64,000 nucleotides of DNA from Nautilia profundicola AmH (GCF_000021725.1 NC_012115.1:1317408-1381407); one strand, 5' to 3'; shown: positions 17,851 through 27,366, numbered from the stretch's first letter. Numbers and translations: made by a program. Notes: generated by a model not told the origin, from the letters alone.

Positions 17851-19767
17851 TCAAATTATTTCCTGCGGTTTCCCAAAATAAAATCCTTGGGAACAATCTA
17901 CATCCAACTCACACATTTTTTTATAAATTTCTTCAGTTTCCACATATTCCGCAACTATTTTCATACCTCCTTTTTTAGCGAACGCAACCATTGTTTCAAC
18001 TATCATTTGTGATTTTCTATCTGTTAAAATATTCTTGATTAAACTGCCGTCAATTTTGAATCCGTTAACTTCAAAATTGAAAAGGTAACTAAAATTTGAA
18101 TACCCGCTTCCGAAATCATCTATAAATATTTTTACTCCCTTATCCCTTAAATACCTCATAAACTCAATAGAAGTTTTTGATTCGGTTATATTCTCGCTTT
18201 CAAGTAATTCTATGGTAATTCTTTGTGGTTCAGGAAATTTTTCTATTAAATCAATAACAGCGTTTCTTATTTTTTCATTTTCAAAATCTTCCAAATCAAG
18301 GTTTAATGAGACAATTTCCTTTCTGTCTTTAAATGTTTCAAGAGCGGTTTTAAATACTTTTTTTGTTATTTCCGGATACAAATTCGCACTTTTAGCAATA
18401 TCCAAAAAACTTCCCGGAAGATATATATTTCCTTTCTCATCTTCAATTCTTACAAGAGCTTCATACTTCACGATTTTTTTTGTTTTATTCTCAACAATAG
18501 GCTGGTAATATACTTTAATTCTGTTGTTTTTAATGGCTTTAACCAAAATATTTAAAATTTTAAGATTTTTTTCGAACTCTTTAATGGTGTCTTTTATATC
18601 ACAAAAGCATAAACATTTTTCCTTTCTTCTTTTTGCATATTCAAGAGCTATGTCCGCTGTTGTCAAAAGATTTTCTTTTGCCTTGCTCATACCGCACCTG
18701 AAAGTCAATATAATCTCATTTTCATTTATATGATAAGGTTTTTCAAGTTCTTGCAATATGTTTGCAATAAACTTAAAATTGTCTTCTTTTTTACTGTATG
18801 GTAAAGGAACAGCGAATTCGTCTATATTTATGTGATATGCTTTTGTTAAATTTTTAATTCTTTGACCAATAAAATAAATTAATTTATCACCTATTTCCTG
18901 ACCAAAATAATCATTTATTTCCCTAAAATTATTTATATTTAAAATAGCTAAGTTAAATTTTTCTTTTTTAAGATCTTCATTCAGTTTAATTCTGTTCGGT
19001 AATTTTGTTAAATCACTTATAAGATAGCTTTTAATCATCTCATTGCGATAATACACTATCGATTTTACCGCCGTATTGATCTCTTTTTTCAATTTTTCAA
19101 ACTCGATGTATTTCATTTTTGTCTTTAAAGGTTCATAAATACCTTTTTCTATTTTGTTTTTAAAATACATAAGTATAATATTAATATCTTCCCTAATAGT
19201 TTTCATATAATCATAAAAATAATAAAGAGTAAACACCAACGCAATACCCAAAACAATAAAAATCCACATAAATGTCTGATTATATTTCTGAATTTGATTT
19301 TTAATAGGCAGTCTTGCTTCAAGCACCCCTATGAAATCCCCCAACCTGAACCCAGTATAATGATTTCTTTTTAATCCTCCGTGACATCTAATACATTCAC
19401 TTTCAACAATTAAAGGCCTGTAATAAATTAATGTATCTTTTTTAATTTCATACAATTCTTTTTTCTTTTTCAGTTTGTTTATAAATTGTTTATCGAAAGG
19501 TAAAAATTTATCATCCAGCAACGCATGGATTTTAAAATCGATATTTGTTTTTTTACTATAAATTTTTATTATATCAGCGAAGCTGTTTTTATATAACATT
19601 TGTGAATATTTCATTACAATCAATGAGTCTGTAGCTGTTTTTGCTTTATCTATCTGATCTACTATCAATTGTTTATAGATTATAAAATATAATATCACCA
19701 AAGCTGCAGTTGCTACAAATAAAGACAGTACAATTATTTTAGCCATTTTTAAAAAAAGGTTGGTCAT
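17851..19767 (-). CDS. Haem-c sensor (DUF3365-like) - degenerate GGDEF - EAL phosphodiesterase
   Basis: A 638-residue membrane protein predicted to hydrolyse c-di-GMP. Helix 1 is at about 10-32, a periplasmic sensor domain follows with a c-type haem motif CIRCH (125-129), and helix 2 is at about 167-186. The GGDEF domain (about 250-370) has HINIDEF in place of the GGDEF loop and should not be a cyclase. The EAL domain (about 395-635) keeps the usual catalytic set: EALVR, the N of SLNLD, E in IELLES, DDFGSGYS, KIDGS, AEYVE and the Q of SQGF. The stop is only 28 bases before pgp2, and the Pel locus with its c-di-GMP receptor lies downstream on the same strand. Confidence 0.9.
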   Translation of the reverse strand: MTNLFLKMAKIIVLSLFVATAALVILYFIIYKQLIVDQIDKAKTATDSLIVMKYSQMLYKNSFADIIKIYSKKTNIDFKIHALLDDKFLPFDKQFINKLKKKKELYEIKKDTLIYYRPLIVESECIRCHGGLKRNHYTGFRLGDFIGVLEARLPIKNQIQKYNQTFMWIFIVLGIALVFTLYYFYDYMKTIREDINIILMYFKNKIEKGIYEPLKTKMKYIEFEKLKKEINTAVKSIVYYRNEMIKSYLISDLTKLPNRIKLNEDLKKEKFNLAILNINNFREINDYFGQEIGDKLIYFIGQRIKNLTKAYHINIDEFAVPLPYSKKEDNFKFIANILQELEKPYHINENEIILTFRCGMSKAKENLLTTADIALEYAKRRKEKCLCFCDIKDTIKEFEKNLKILNILVKAIKNNRIKVYYQPIVENKTKKIVKYEALVRIEDEKGNIYLPGSFLDIAKSANLYPEITKKVFKTALETFKDRKEIVSLNLDLEDFENEKIRNAVIDLIEKFPEPQRITIELLESENITESKTSIEFMRYLRDKGVKIFIDDFGSGYSNFSYLFNFEVNGFKIDGSLIKNILTDRKSQMIVETMVAFAKKGGMKIVAEYVETEEIYKKMCELDVDCSQGFYFGKPQEII

Positions 19768-19844
19768 TACACGCCTTTGGTGAATTAATGTTCAGGAGAA
19801 AATTATAACAAATAGGGAAAAAAAGAAAAGGATATAATTTAAAT

Positions 19845-22800
19845 TTATACCTCTCCGAGTCCGTATTTGATGTGTTGTTCTTTTTTATGTTTTGAAATCA
19901 GATATCTCCAATATAGTACCGGAACCACTACAACAGACAGAAGTGTAGAAGCAAGTACACCGAAAATCAGCGCAACCGCAAGCCCCTGCCATACAGGGTC
20001 AAGTACGATTACAAACGATGCAAGGATAATAGCAAGTGCAGTTAAGATAATAGGTCTGAATCTTGTAGCCGCAGCTTCTATTACGGCTTCATTGATGCTT
20101 CTTCCCTGTTTTAAAAGATCGTTCGTAAAGTCGATAAGCAACAACGAGTTTCTAACAACAATACCGGCAAGAGCAATAAATCCGATCATACTTGTAGCGG
20201 TAAAGTATGTTTTGCTTCCGAAAAACGCCAAAGTAATCCAGTTCATAATCGCATGTCCAGGAAGCACCCCGATAAACGTTAAAGGAACCGCCGCAAGTAC
20301 GATTCGTGGAACTCTGAAGTTTTTATAATACGCCACCATCAACAGATAAATAAGCACAACGGCAACACCGAATGCGCTTCCAAGGTCTCTGAATACGTCA
20401 AATGTCAGCTCCCATTCTCCACCCCAGATAAGGTCATACGTTTTACCTGTTTTTTCATCCACGGCTTTAAGATTAAGTCTTGGATTTCCGTCGTATGTAA
20501 TTTTATATCCCGGAATTCCTTTATCTTTAAGCTCACTGAATATATCAAGAAGCGCATATAGACTTCCTCTTTTATCCATCTCACCCGTTACCATAACCAT
20601 CGGACGTAAATCTTTAGAGGTAATCATACCGTCATATGCAACAGGAACCACTTTAACCACCTCTTTTAGAGGAACGAGTCTGTGAGTAACCATTGACATT
20701 AGTTTGATTTTATCAAGAGCGTCAATCGAATCTCTCGCATTTTTTTCAAATCTGACAAAAATTCCCACCTGCTCTTTTTCACTCGGAATATGAGCCACAC
20801 TAACAACCGCACCTTTTAATCCCATACCGAGTATTTTTGCTATCTGATCTGTAGAGATTCCAAGCAGTGCAGCTTTTTCTCTGTCAGGAATAATTTTATA
20901 TTTAACTATTTCCCTGTCTCTCATAATATCTATATCAACAACCCTGTCGGTATGTTTATATAGTTTTTCAATCTCTTCGGCTAATTTAACTCTTCCGTTT
21001 TCATCACCGCCGAACACCTGCATAAGAAGTGTAGCGATAACCGGCGGTCCCGGAGGATCTTCTACAAGTTTGATGTTAGCATTGTGGAAACTACACTCTT
21101 TTTGAATAACTGGTCTTAAGCGTGAAACCATATCGATTGAGCTTTCTTTTCTGCCTTCTTCTTTAGGGAAAAGATTTACTCTGATTTCACCGATGTTTTC
21201 ACCTCTTTTCATTGAACTACCTCTAAGAAGACCGTTAAAGTCAACAACTCCGGTAATTCCGATAAACTGTTCGAAATCTTTGATTTCTTTTTCTTTTGCA
21301 AGGATTGAAGCAACACAATCGCTCACTTCTTTTGTCGAATCGATAGAACTTCCTTTTGGCAGGTCAATTGTAATGTTAAATGTATTTTTGTTTGCACTCG
21401 GCAGCATTTTAAACAATACTATTTTAAACGCAGGAAGCGCCATAGATCCTAATAATAGGATAATAAGTCCCGTAAAGAATATTACTCTTTTTGGAGTTGA
21501 TGTAAGTAAAGGATCTAATATTTTATGGAAAATTTTATATGTTTTCGTTTTTCTTATATCAAACGGTTCGTGATTTTCTGAATGTTTGTGTTCAGGCAGG
21601 AATTTCACAGCCGCCCAAGGCGTAAACATATACGCAATCACAAGCGAAGCTATCATAGCAACAGGCACGTTAAATGGAATCGGCTGCATATAAGGCCCCA
21701 TCATACCTGTTACGAAAAACATAGGAACGAAAGCTAAAATAATCGCAAGTGTCGCGATATTAGTAGGATTTCCGATTTCATTAGTCGCATATATTGCGGC
21801 ATATTCACGAGGTTTGTCCCCGATTTCGAAATGTCTGTGTATATTTTCGATAACGATAATCGCACTATCAACCAAAAGCCCTAATGAAAGTATCAGCGCA
21901 AAGAGTGTAATTCTGTTGATTGTCTGCCCTGCGAGCATCCCGATAAACAGTGTAACCGAAAGAATTAAAGGCACTGTAAACGCAACGATAAGCGCTTCTC
22001 TCCATCCAAGCATAATTATTAAAAGTATTACGATAATACCAAGAGATATCAACAGGTGATAAATAAGTTCGTTAACCGCATGGTTTGCTTTATTTCCGTC
22101 ATTTCTTGTTACGAATATATCAACATCTTTCGGAAGAGTTTTTTTAAGCTCTTCGGCTTTTTTAATTACGTCGTTTGCCACGAATACCGCGTTTGTTCCT
22201 CTTTTTTTACCTATGAAAATCGTTACCTGATTTAGTTTTTCTCCTATGATTTTTTTATCTTCAAACGCTTTTCCGGCTTCGAAATATGTTTGATGTTTGT
22301 TTTGAAAATCAACACCGTCTTCAACTTTTGCGATATCTTTTACATATATAGGTCTTCCCATATAATTAGCTATAACAAGATTTTCCACATCTTTTGTAGA
22401 TTTTATAAATCCGTCAAACTCTACAGGGATTGAGTATTTTTTATTATCAACCCCTCCTAAAGGATAATCGACATTGCTGCCTTGAAGAGCCATTGCAATT
22501 TGACCGAGAGACAAATGATAAGCGGCTAATTTTTCCGGGTTTATAATAATATTAAACTGTCTTTTATGCCCGCCTTTTATACCTATAATACTTACATTTT
22601 TAACGGCGGCAAGAGGTGAGAGGAGTCTTTGGGCTATTCTGTAAAGCTGTGCGTCGTTATATTTTTTACTTGATAATGCCAATGTTACGATAGGTACTTC
22701 ATCTATATCGATCGGTTTAACCAAAGGCTGCCAAACACCTTTTGGCAGTTTGTCCATATTTTGCATAACCCTGTCGTACAGTTTGGAAATACTTCTTACT

Positions 22801-23294
22801 TTATCCTGTCCTATTTTAAATCTTACAGTTACAATACCTACACTGTTCATAGCCATTCCGTATACATGTTTTACACCGGTCATGGCTTTAAGCGTTCTTT
22901 CAAGCGGATCAACTATTACGTTTTGTACTTCTTTAGAACTCGCACCCGGATATACAACCATTACGTTTGCAGCCGGTACGTCGATTTGCGGGTTTTCCTC
23001 ACGAGGTGTGAAAAATACCGCAATTAGACCCATTAAAATAAGAGTAAGTGCAATTACGGGAGTTAGAGGATTTTTTAAAAAAGTTCTTGCAAGTCTACCC
23101 GCAATATTAAGGCTCAGCTCTTCTTCAATGGCTTCAAGCTCTTTTTCTTTAGCCCTAACTTCATCTTCCAATGCCTGAAGCTCGGCTTCGGTAGCTTTTA
23201 ATTCATCAATAGAGCAGCTACCTCCCGCTTTTTTACTTTCAAGCTCTTTTTTCTTAGCTTCAATAGCTTCTTTTAGTTTTTCAAGATGCTCCAT
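19845..23294 (-). CDS. RND efflux pump, inner-membrane permease, with N-terminal coiled coil
   Basis: The proton-driven transporter of a tripartite efflux system, 1149 residues. An AcrB/CusA-type body begins at about residue 70, with the first membrane helix in NPLTPVIALTLILMGLIAV. The porter signature YPGASSKEVQNVI and transmembrane segment 4 (LLVDSAIIVIENIHR, one relay aspartate instead of the AcrB pair) are present. Ahead of it is a charged 65-residue cytoplasmic coiled coil that standard RND pumps lack. I take the ATG at 23294, with AGGAG five bases upstream, over the GTG at 23300. The substrate is unknown. The single Asp would also fit metal-type RNDs, but no methionine relay was verified. 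Confidence 0.93.
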   Translation of the reverse strand: MEHLEKLKEAIEAKKKELESKKAGGSCSIDELKATEAELQALEDEVRAKEKELEAIEEELSLNIAGRLARTFLKNPLTPVIALTLILMGLIAVFFTPREENPQIDVPAANVMVVYPGASSKEVQNVIVDPLERTLKAMTGVKHVYGMAMNSVGIVTVRFKIGQDKVRSISKLYDRVMQNMDKLPKGVWQPLVKPIDIDEVPIVTLALSSKKYNDAQLYRIAQRLLSPLAAVKNVSIIGIKGGHKRQFNIIINPEKLAAYHLSLGQIAMALQGSNVDYPLGGVDNKKYSIPVEFDGFIKSTKDVENLVIANYMGRPIYVKDIAKVEDGVDFQNKHQTYFEAGKAFEDKKIIGEKLNQVTIFIGKKRGTNAVFVANDVIKKAEELKKTLPKDVDIFVTRNDGNKANHAVNELIYHLLISLGIIVILLIIMLGWREALIVAFTVPLILSVTLFIGMLAGQTINRITLFALILSLGLLVDSAIIVIENIHRHFEIGDKPREYAAIYATNEIGNPTNIATLAIILAFVPMFFVTGMMGPYMQPIPFNVPVAMIASLVIAYMFTPWAAVKFLPEHKHSENHEPFDIRKTKTYKIFHKILDPLLTSTPKRVIFFTGLIILLLGSMALPAFKIVLFKMLPSANKNTFNITIDLPKGSSIDSTKEVSDCVASILAKEKEIKDFEQFIGITGVVDFNGLLRGSSMKRGENIGEIRVNLFPKEEGRKESSIDMVSRLRPVIQKECSFHNANIKLVEDPPGPPVIATLLMQVFGGDENGRVKLAEEIEKLYKHTDRVVDIDIMRDREIVKYKIIPDREKAALLGISTDQIAKILGMGLKGAVVSVAHIPSEKEQVGIFVRFEKNARDSIDALDKIKLMSMVTHRLVPLKEVVKVVPVAYDGMITSKDLRPMVMVTGEMDKRGSLYALLDIFSELKDKGIPGYKITYDGNPRLNLKAVDEKTGKTYDLIWGGEWELTFDVFRDLGSAFGVAVVLIYLLMVAYYKNFRVPRIVLAAVPLTFIGVLPGHAIMNWITLAFFGSKTYFTATSMIGFIALAGIVVRNSLLLIDFTNDLLKQGRSINEAVIEAAATRFRPIILTALAIILASFVIVLDPVWQGLAVALIFGVLASTLLSVVVVPVLYWRYLISKHKKEQHIKYGLGEV

Positions 23295-23302
23295 ACGCAC
23301 TC

Positions 23303-24340
23303 CTATAATCTTTGTCCGTCAGCTAAATTTGCAGGTGGATAAAGAATAACTCTCTCACCTCCGTTTAAGCCTTTAACCGCAATATTTTCCCCGTCCTGAG
23401 CAATTTGTGTTACAGGAACGAATCTTGCAACGTTTCCGTCAACCACAAACACTCCAACAATACCGCTTCTGCTTGTAAGCGCACTAAAAGGCACTAAAAC
23501 CGCTTCTTTTTTTGCAATATTTACAACAGCTTTTGCATACATTCCTGGAAGCAGCCCTTTAGTGTTTGTAAATGTGTATTTAACGATATATGAATGTGTC
23601 GCCGGATCCGCACTCGGTATTATAGTGCTTACTTTTGCACTGAATTCTTTTTTTATTGCCGGTACTTTAATCGTTACAGGCATACCGATTTTAAATTTAT
23701 CGATATCTTCTTCTTTTACAAAACTTTTAGCTTTTAAGTTATGAATATCGCTTAGTACCAATACTGGATACCCGGGAAGCGCCATTTCAGCCACTTTTTT
23801 CATTTTCATAGTAACAACACCGTCAATCGGAGATTTTACTTTTGCGTATTTTAGCTGATTCTCAGCCATACTTAGCCCGGCTTTCGCCTGTTTTAGCATT
23901 CCTTTTGCCATATCAACCTGTTTTTTTCTGATATCCATCATTAATTTCATTTTTTCAAAATCTCTTTTACTAACCGCACCGTTTTCATATAAATTTTTAA
24001 ATCTCTCATAGTCTTTTTTAGCGTCCGCATATGCCATCTCAGCCATCAATACTCCGCTTTGCGCCTGCAAAAGCGCCCCTCTTGCCTGGTTAAGCATTGA
24101 ATAGATATCATTCGGATCCACTACAAAAAGTTCTTGACCTTTTTTTACAACATCGCCCTCTTCCACGTTTATTTTTTTAATATACCCCATAACTCTTGTT
24201 GCCACCATAACCTGAGAAGGTGAATACACATCCGCTACGTATTCTTTTTTAATATCAATCTCTTTTTTTTGAGCCGTAGCGGTTTCAAATGCGAACAATC
24301 CCGCAACCAAAGCCGTTAATAATGCTATTTTTTTAATCAT
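23303..24340 (-). CDS. RND efflux periplasmic adaptor (membrane fusion protein)
   Basis: A 345-residue HlyD/AcrA-type adaptor joining the RND pump to TolC. A signal peptide (1-22, ending ATA) is followed by a beta-barrel start and a lipoyl half-motif with VEEGDVVKKGQELFVVDPND. A long alpha-hairpin (about 80-150) leads to the second lipoyl half (VKSPIDGVVTMKMKKV) and then the barrel and membrane-proximal domains. There is no lipobox, so it is probably anchored by its signal or soluble. It overlaps tolC by ATGA and precedes the pump by eight bases. Confidence 0.94.
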   Translation of the reverse strand: MIKKIALLTALVAGLFAFETATAQKKEIDIKKEYVADVYSPSQVMVATRVMGYIKKINVEEGDVVKKGQELFVVDPNDIYSMLNQARGALLQAQSGVLMAEMAYADAKKDYERFKNLYENGAVSKRDFEKMKLMMDIRKKQVDMAKGMLKQAKAGLSMAENQLKYAKVKSPIDGVVTMKMKKVAEMALPGYPVLVLSDIHNLKAKSFVKEEDIDKFKIGMPVTIKVPAIKKEFSAKVSTIIPSADPATHSYIVKYTFTNTKGLLPGMYAKAVVNIAKKEAVLVPFSALTSRSGIVGVFVVDGNVARFVPVTQIAQDGENIAVKGLNGGERVILYPPANLADGQRL

Positions 24341-25719
24341 TTACTCTCCTTTACTAAATCTCCTATTGCGGCTTTAAGTTCGGCAGCCGCCAGTGCTTCG
24401 TCATATTTTGCTTTTATAAGTTCCGCCCTCGCCTTTCTTGCATCCGCTTCTTTCATTAAAAGAATTGTCATATTTATCATTCCCTGCTTATACATATAAG
24501 TGTATTTGTTCAGTATTTCTTCCGCTAAATCTTTATTTACGATTTTATTTTTTAAAACCGCAGCCTTAGCCTGCAGATCAAGATATTTCTGTTCTACCTG
24601 AAGCGCTATACCTTTTTTCATATATTTATAATAATAAGCGGTCTGCATAGCCTCAATTTTACTTTTTTCTATTTTTGCTTTTTCACTGTTATCGAAAATT
24701 GTATAATTTAAGCCTACGGCAGCCACAAAATAATCTTTGTCCGAATCGATGTTGTTTAACTGATTATCATTCCATCCGTACTCGAGATGAGCACCTATCA
24801 TCGGATATTTCACGGATGAATCCATTTTTACTTTTTTCTGCATAGTTTCAACATTTTTTTGCATCCATTTTAAATCGTTTCTGTTTTTTAAAGCCGCTTT
24901 TTTCAAATCTTTCAAATCGGAATCAGGAGATACGATTACTTTAAAATCCCCTACATCGCTTATTTCATCATCACCGCTTAAAAATCTTAAATATGAAAGA
25001 GCCAAAGCATATTTGTTTTTAGCTTCAGTAAGCATTGCGTCTACTTCGCTGTCCCTTTTTTTCGCCTGTAAAAGGTCAGTATCGGTAGCCATTCCCACTT
25101 TTTTAAAATTTTCTATCATTTTCACAAAACTTGCAGTTGTCTCTTTTGCTTTTTTGAGTGCCGAAATAAAATATTTAGCGGCAACCGCACCGTTATACGC
25201 CTTTAACACTTCTATGGCAAGTCTGTTTTTGTCATTTGCATATTTGAATTTGTTAGCGATTACCTGCAATTTTGCCATCTCTTTTGCGTATTTGAGTTTA
25301 AAGCCTGTAAAAATAGGTACTTCATATACGAATTTAGTCTTAAAATTACTTCTCGCTCCCGGATAATTCAGATCTTTAGGCTGAATCGCCAGTAATTGAT
25401 CCGGTGTAGCCCCGCTTCCCCAGGCCATTAAAAAATCACTAAAACCGAAATCCTTAAAAGTAGCTTCACGACTTTCAAGTTTCATACCGAAAACATATAA
25501 AGCGTTGTTGCTTCTGCTTATTTCTTCAGTAAAAATCAGTTTCCCTAAATCGTATCCCTTTGCAGTTTTTAAATCAGCCTTGGCTTTATCGATATTCAGT
25601 TTTTTTGCTTTAAGTTCCAAGTTGTTACTTAAACTTTCATTCAAAACGGTGTCGAAATTCACCGTTTTCGCCATCAATAAACTCGATAAAGCGGCTGAAA
25701 TTAATAAAAACTTATTCAT
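24337..25719 (-). CDS. TolC-family outer-membrane efflux channel
   Basis: First gene of the efflux operon. The 460-residue protein has a signal peptide (1-17, cut after LLMA) and two long helical hairpin repeats typical of TolC/OEP proteins: AKADLKTAKGYDLGK near 50 and the matching second repeat ending near 455. Polar barrel segments are inserted between them. There is no lipoprotein cysteine. The ATG follows AAGGAG. Confidence 0.93.
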   Translation of the reverse strand: MNKFLLISAALSSLLMAKTVNFDTVLNESLSNNLELKAKKLNIDKAKADLKTAKGYDLGKLIFTEEISRSNNALYVFGMKLESREATFKDFGFSDFLMAWGSGATPDQLLAIQPKDLNYPGARSNFKTKFVYEVPIFTGFKLKYAKEMAKLQVIANKFKYANDKNRLAIEVLKAYNGAVAAKYFISALKKAKETTASFVKMIENFKKVGMATDTDLLQAKKRDSEVDAMLTEAKNKYALALSYLRFLSGDDEISDVGDFKVIVSPDSDLKDLKKAALKNRNDLKWMQKNVETMQKKVKMDSSVKYPMIGAHLEYGWNDNQLNNIDSDKDYFVAAVGLNYTIFDNSEKAKIEKSKIEAMQTAYYYKYMKKGIALQVEQKYLDLQAKAAVLKNKIVNKDLAEEILNKYTYMYKQGMINMTILLMKEADARKARAELIKAKYDEALAAAELKAAIGDLVKESK

Positions 25720-25760
25720 ACCGCTCCTTTATAAATTTTGTTGAATTTTAACAAATAGAG

Positions 25761-25783
25761 CTTATATATAAGATGTATATAAG
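25761..25783. promoter_or_regulatory. Palindrome plus repeated half-site in the efflux-operon promoter region
   Basis: CTTATATATAAG (25761-25772) is a perfect 12-base palindrome. Its half-site TATATAAG recurs at 25776-25783, eleven bases on, about one helical turn away. It lies about 45-60 bases upstream of the tolC start, where a repressor operator would be expected. The A/T content makes chance palindromes common, and no regulator gene is adjacent. Confidence 0.3.
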
Positions 25784-25827
25784 AAAAAATTATCCCAGAA
25801 AAAAAGAGTGGTTTTATCTTTTTATGA

Positions 25828-25833
25828 TATAAT
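25828..25833 (+). promoter_or_regulatory. Candidate -10 box for the membrane-protein gene at 25855
   Basis: A perfect TATAAT 22 bases before the start codon. No good -35 box is visible, which is common in Campylobacterota, where a T-rich tract often replaces it. Confidence 0.35.
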
Positions 25834-25854
25834 TTTATAAAAAAAAGGATATTG

Positions 25855-27012
25855 ATGAAAAAATATACACCGATAATGTTTTTGGCATCATTAGGTGCAG
25901 GTGGTTTAACAGTTTCGTTTTATGTGTATCTGCTGTTTTTAATTCCTCACAAAGGAATCCCTTTAGCAACGTTTGATCACATTTATCATACTTTTAACAA
26001 CACTTCCGTTATTAATAAAGTCGGAATTGTTTTAGCGTTAATCGGAATTTTGTATTTTGCATATAAACATATTTCCCTTCTTATTTGGAATATAAAACAG
26101 TGGAACAGTTTTAAAAAAACTGAAGAATACAATCAAATGAAAGGAACTTTAAAAGAAATTTCTTTTATGGCTATCCCTTTGACATACGCCATGACTATTA
26201 ACGTAATGTTCGTACTTGGTGCGGCATTGGTTCCTGGACTTTGGAATATAATTGAATATATGTTCCCAATGGCTCTTTTAGCTTTCTTGGGTGTAGGAAT
26301 TTACGCATTTAAAATATTCGGTGAATATTTTATTCCTTTAATTTTAAACGGTAATAAAGAATGGGAAGAAAACACAAGCCTTGTACAGTTATTATCAGTT
26401 TTTGCATTTGCTATGATAGGTGTAGGTTTTGCCGCTCCGGGAGCAATGAGCCATATCAAAGCCGTTAATGCTATAGGTATTTTTTGTTCATTTATATTTT
26501 TAGGTGCGGCTATTATTCTTGGGATTTTAAAATCTATATTAGGATTTCATACAATCATCAAAAACGGACTTGATGAAAAATCAGCTCCTTCACTTTGGAT
26601 AGGAATTCCTATTTTTACATTAGTCGGAATCGCCCTTGTAAGAGACGCTTTCGGACTTGGACATCATTTTAGTGCAGATGCTGATTTAAAAGCGATGCTT
26701 TTCACATTAACAGGATTCACTTTCGCAGCTGAAATTTTAATGGGCGTATTCGGATATATCGTTTTGAAAAAAGTAAACTACTTTGAAAAATATATTCATT
26801 CGGATGAAAAAGATCCCGCAACATATGCGTTAATTTGTCCGGGTGTTGCGTTTTTCGTTTTTGGTATGTTTTTTATTCACTGGGGACTGGTATTTAATGG
26901 CGTATTTGATAATTACTCAATAGCTCACTATATATTAATAGCATTACTTGCGATAGTTCAATATAAAACTGTAAAAACAGTTTTAAAACTAAATAAAAAA
27001 TTCGGCCTTTAA
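25855..27012 (+). CDS. Multi-pass inner-membrane protein, TsoY-like / TehA-SLAC1-like
   Basis: A 385-residue protein made almost entirely of about ten hydrophobic helices. Conserved-looking features are the first helix SLGAGGLTVSFYVYLLF followed by IPHKG, and histidines in GLGHHFSADAD (about 265-275). The glycine-rich first helix resembles proteins annotated as TsoY family, and the helix count and spacing recall the TehA/SLAC1 anion-channel fold. Neither match was tested and no substrate can be named. The start is the ATG at 25855. The preceding TTG at 25852 is an unlikely alternative. It is transcribed alone, divergently from the efflux operon. Confidence 0.65.
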   Translation: MKKYTPIMFLASLGAGGLTVSFYVYLLFLIPHKGIPLATFDHIYHTFNNTSVINKVGIVLALIGILYFAYKHISLLIWNIKQWNSFKKTEEYNQMKGTLKEISFMAIPLTYAMTINVMFVLGAALVPGLWNIIEYMFPMALLAFLGVGIYAFKIFGEYFIPLILNGNKEWEENTSLVQLLSVFAFAMIGVGFAAPGAMSHIKAVNAIGIFCSFIFLGAAIILGILKSILGFHTIIKNGLDEKSAPSLWIGIPIFTLVGIALVRDAFGLGHHFSADADLKAMLFTLTGFTFAAEILMGVFGYIVLKKVNYFEKYIHSDEKDPATYALICPGVAFFVFGMFFIHWGLVFNGVFDNYSIAHYILIALLAIVQYKTVKTVLKLNKKFGL

Positions 27013-27262
27013 GGCCTCTCCCTTTTAAAAACGCACAAACAAAATACAAAATTAATTTTTAAGTATATAACCGTAAGTATCCTGCACCAATCCAATCAAA
27101 ACCCGATATATTCATCTGCTTAAACCAAATATTTTCATATTTCAATACTCATTTTCAAATCACAGTTTATTAATTATATACACACATTTTTAACCAATCA
27201 CTTTTTTTAAATTTCCTCATAGATTTTAAATTTTTCTATAGAAGCAAATTCACAAAAAACTT

Positions 27263-27281
27263 TTCTGTATTGATTACAGAA
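27263..27281. repeat. Short perfect hairpin next to a REP-like palindrome
   Basis: TTCTGTA - TTGAT - TACAGAA is a perfect 7-bp stem with a 5-base loop, three bases before the TAGTG palindrome. It may act as a terminator-like structure for typA, which ends at 27367 on the minus strand. Confidence 0.4.
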
Positions 27282-27284
27282 GTA

Positions 27285-27299
27285 TAGTGACAGACACTA
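27285..27299. repeat. REP-like palindrome TAGTGACAGACACTA
   Basis: A 15-base imperfect palindrome with 5-bp arms TAGTG/CACTA. The segment TAGTGACAGAC recurs inverted at 60154-60164, and a related TAGTGTCTGGCA is at 32625-32636. All three copies are intergenic. Confidence 0.45.
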
Positions 27300-27366
27300 A
27301 AATAAATCTATTAATTTAAAAAGTTACATAATATAAAACTGAAAAAAATAAAAAAGAGAAAAAGAA

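Larger units (their letters stand above)
27013..27366. other. Intergenic region between two convergent genes
   Basis: A 354-base AT-rich gap. The left edge has a weak GGCC-TTTAA-GGCC hairpin followed by TCTCCCTTTT (27007-27025), a possible terminator overlapping the preceding stop codon. The right part has a 7-bp hairpin and the TAGTG...CACTA palindrome listed separately. I see no open reading frame with a ribosome site and no tRNA-like structure in the middle. Confidence 0.5.

Noticed and set aside
19867-20328. 153-codon open frame opposite the RND pump gene
   Set aside because: Shadow of codon bias in the pump gene; no start signals.
21193-23178. Several plus-strand frames of 80-140 codons inside the RND pump gene
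   Set aside because: All antisense to a continuous conserved coding sequence.
27007-27025. GGCC-TTTAA-GGCC as a firm intrinsic terminator
   Set aside because: The stem is only 4 bp and the following tract is TCTCCCTTTT; kept only as a weak remark in the intergenic entry.
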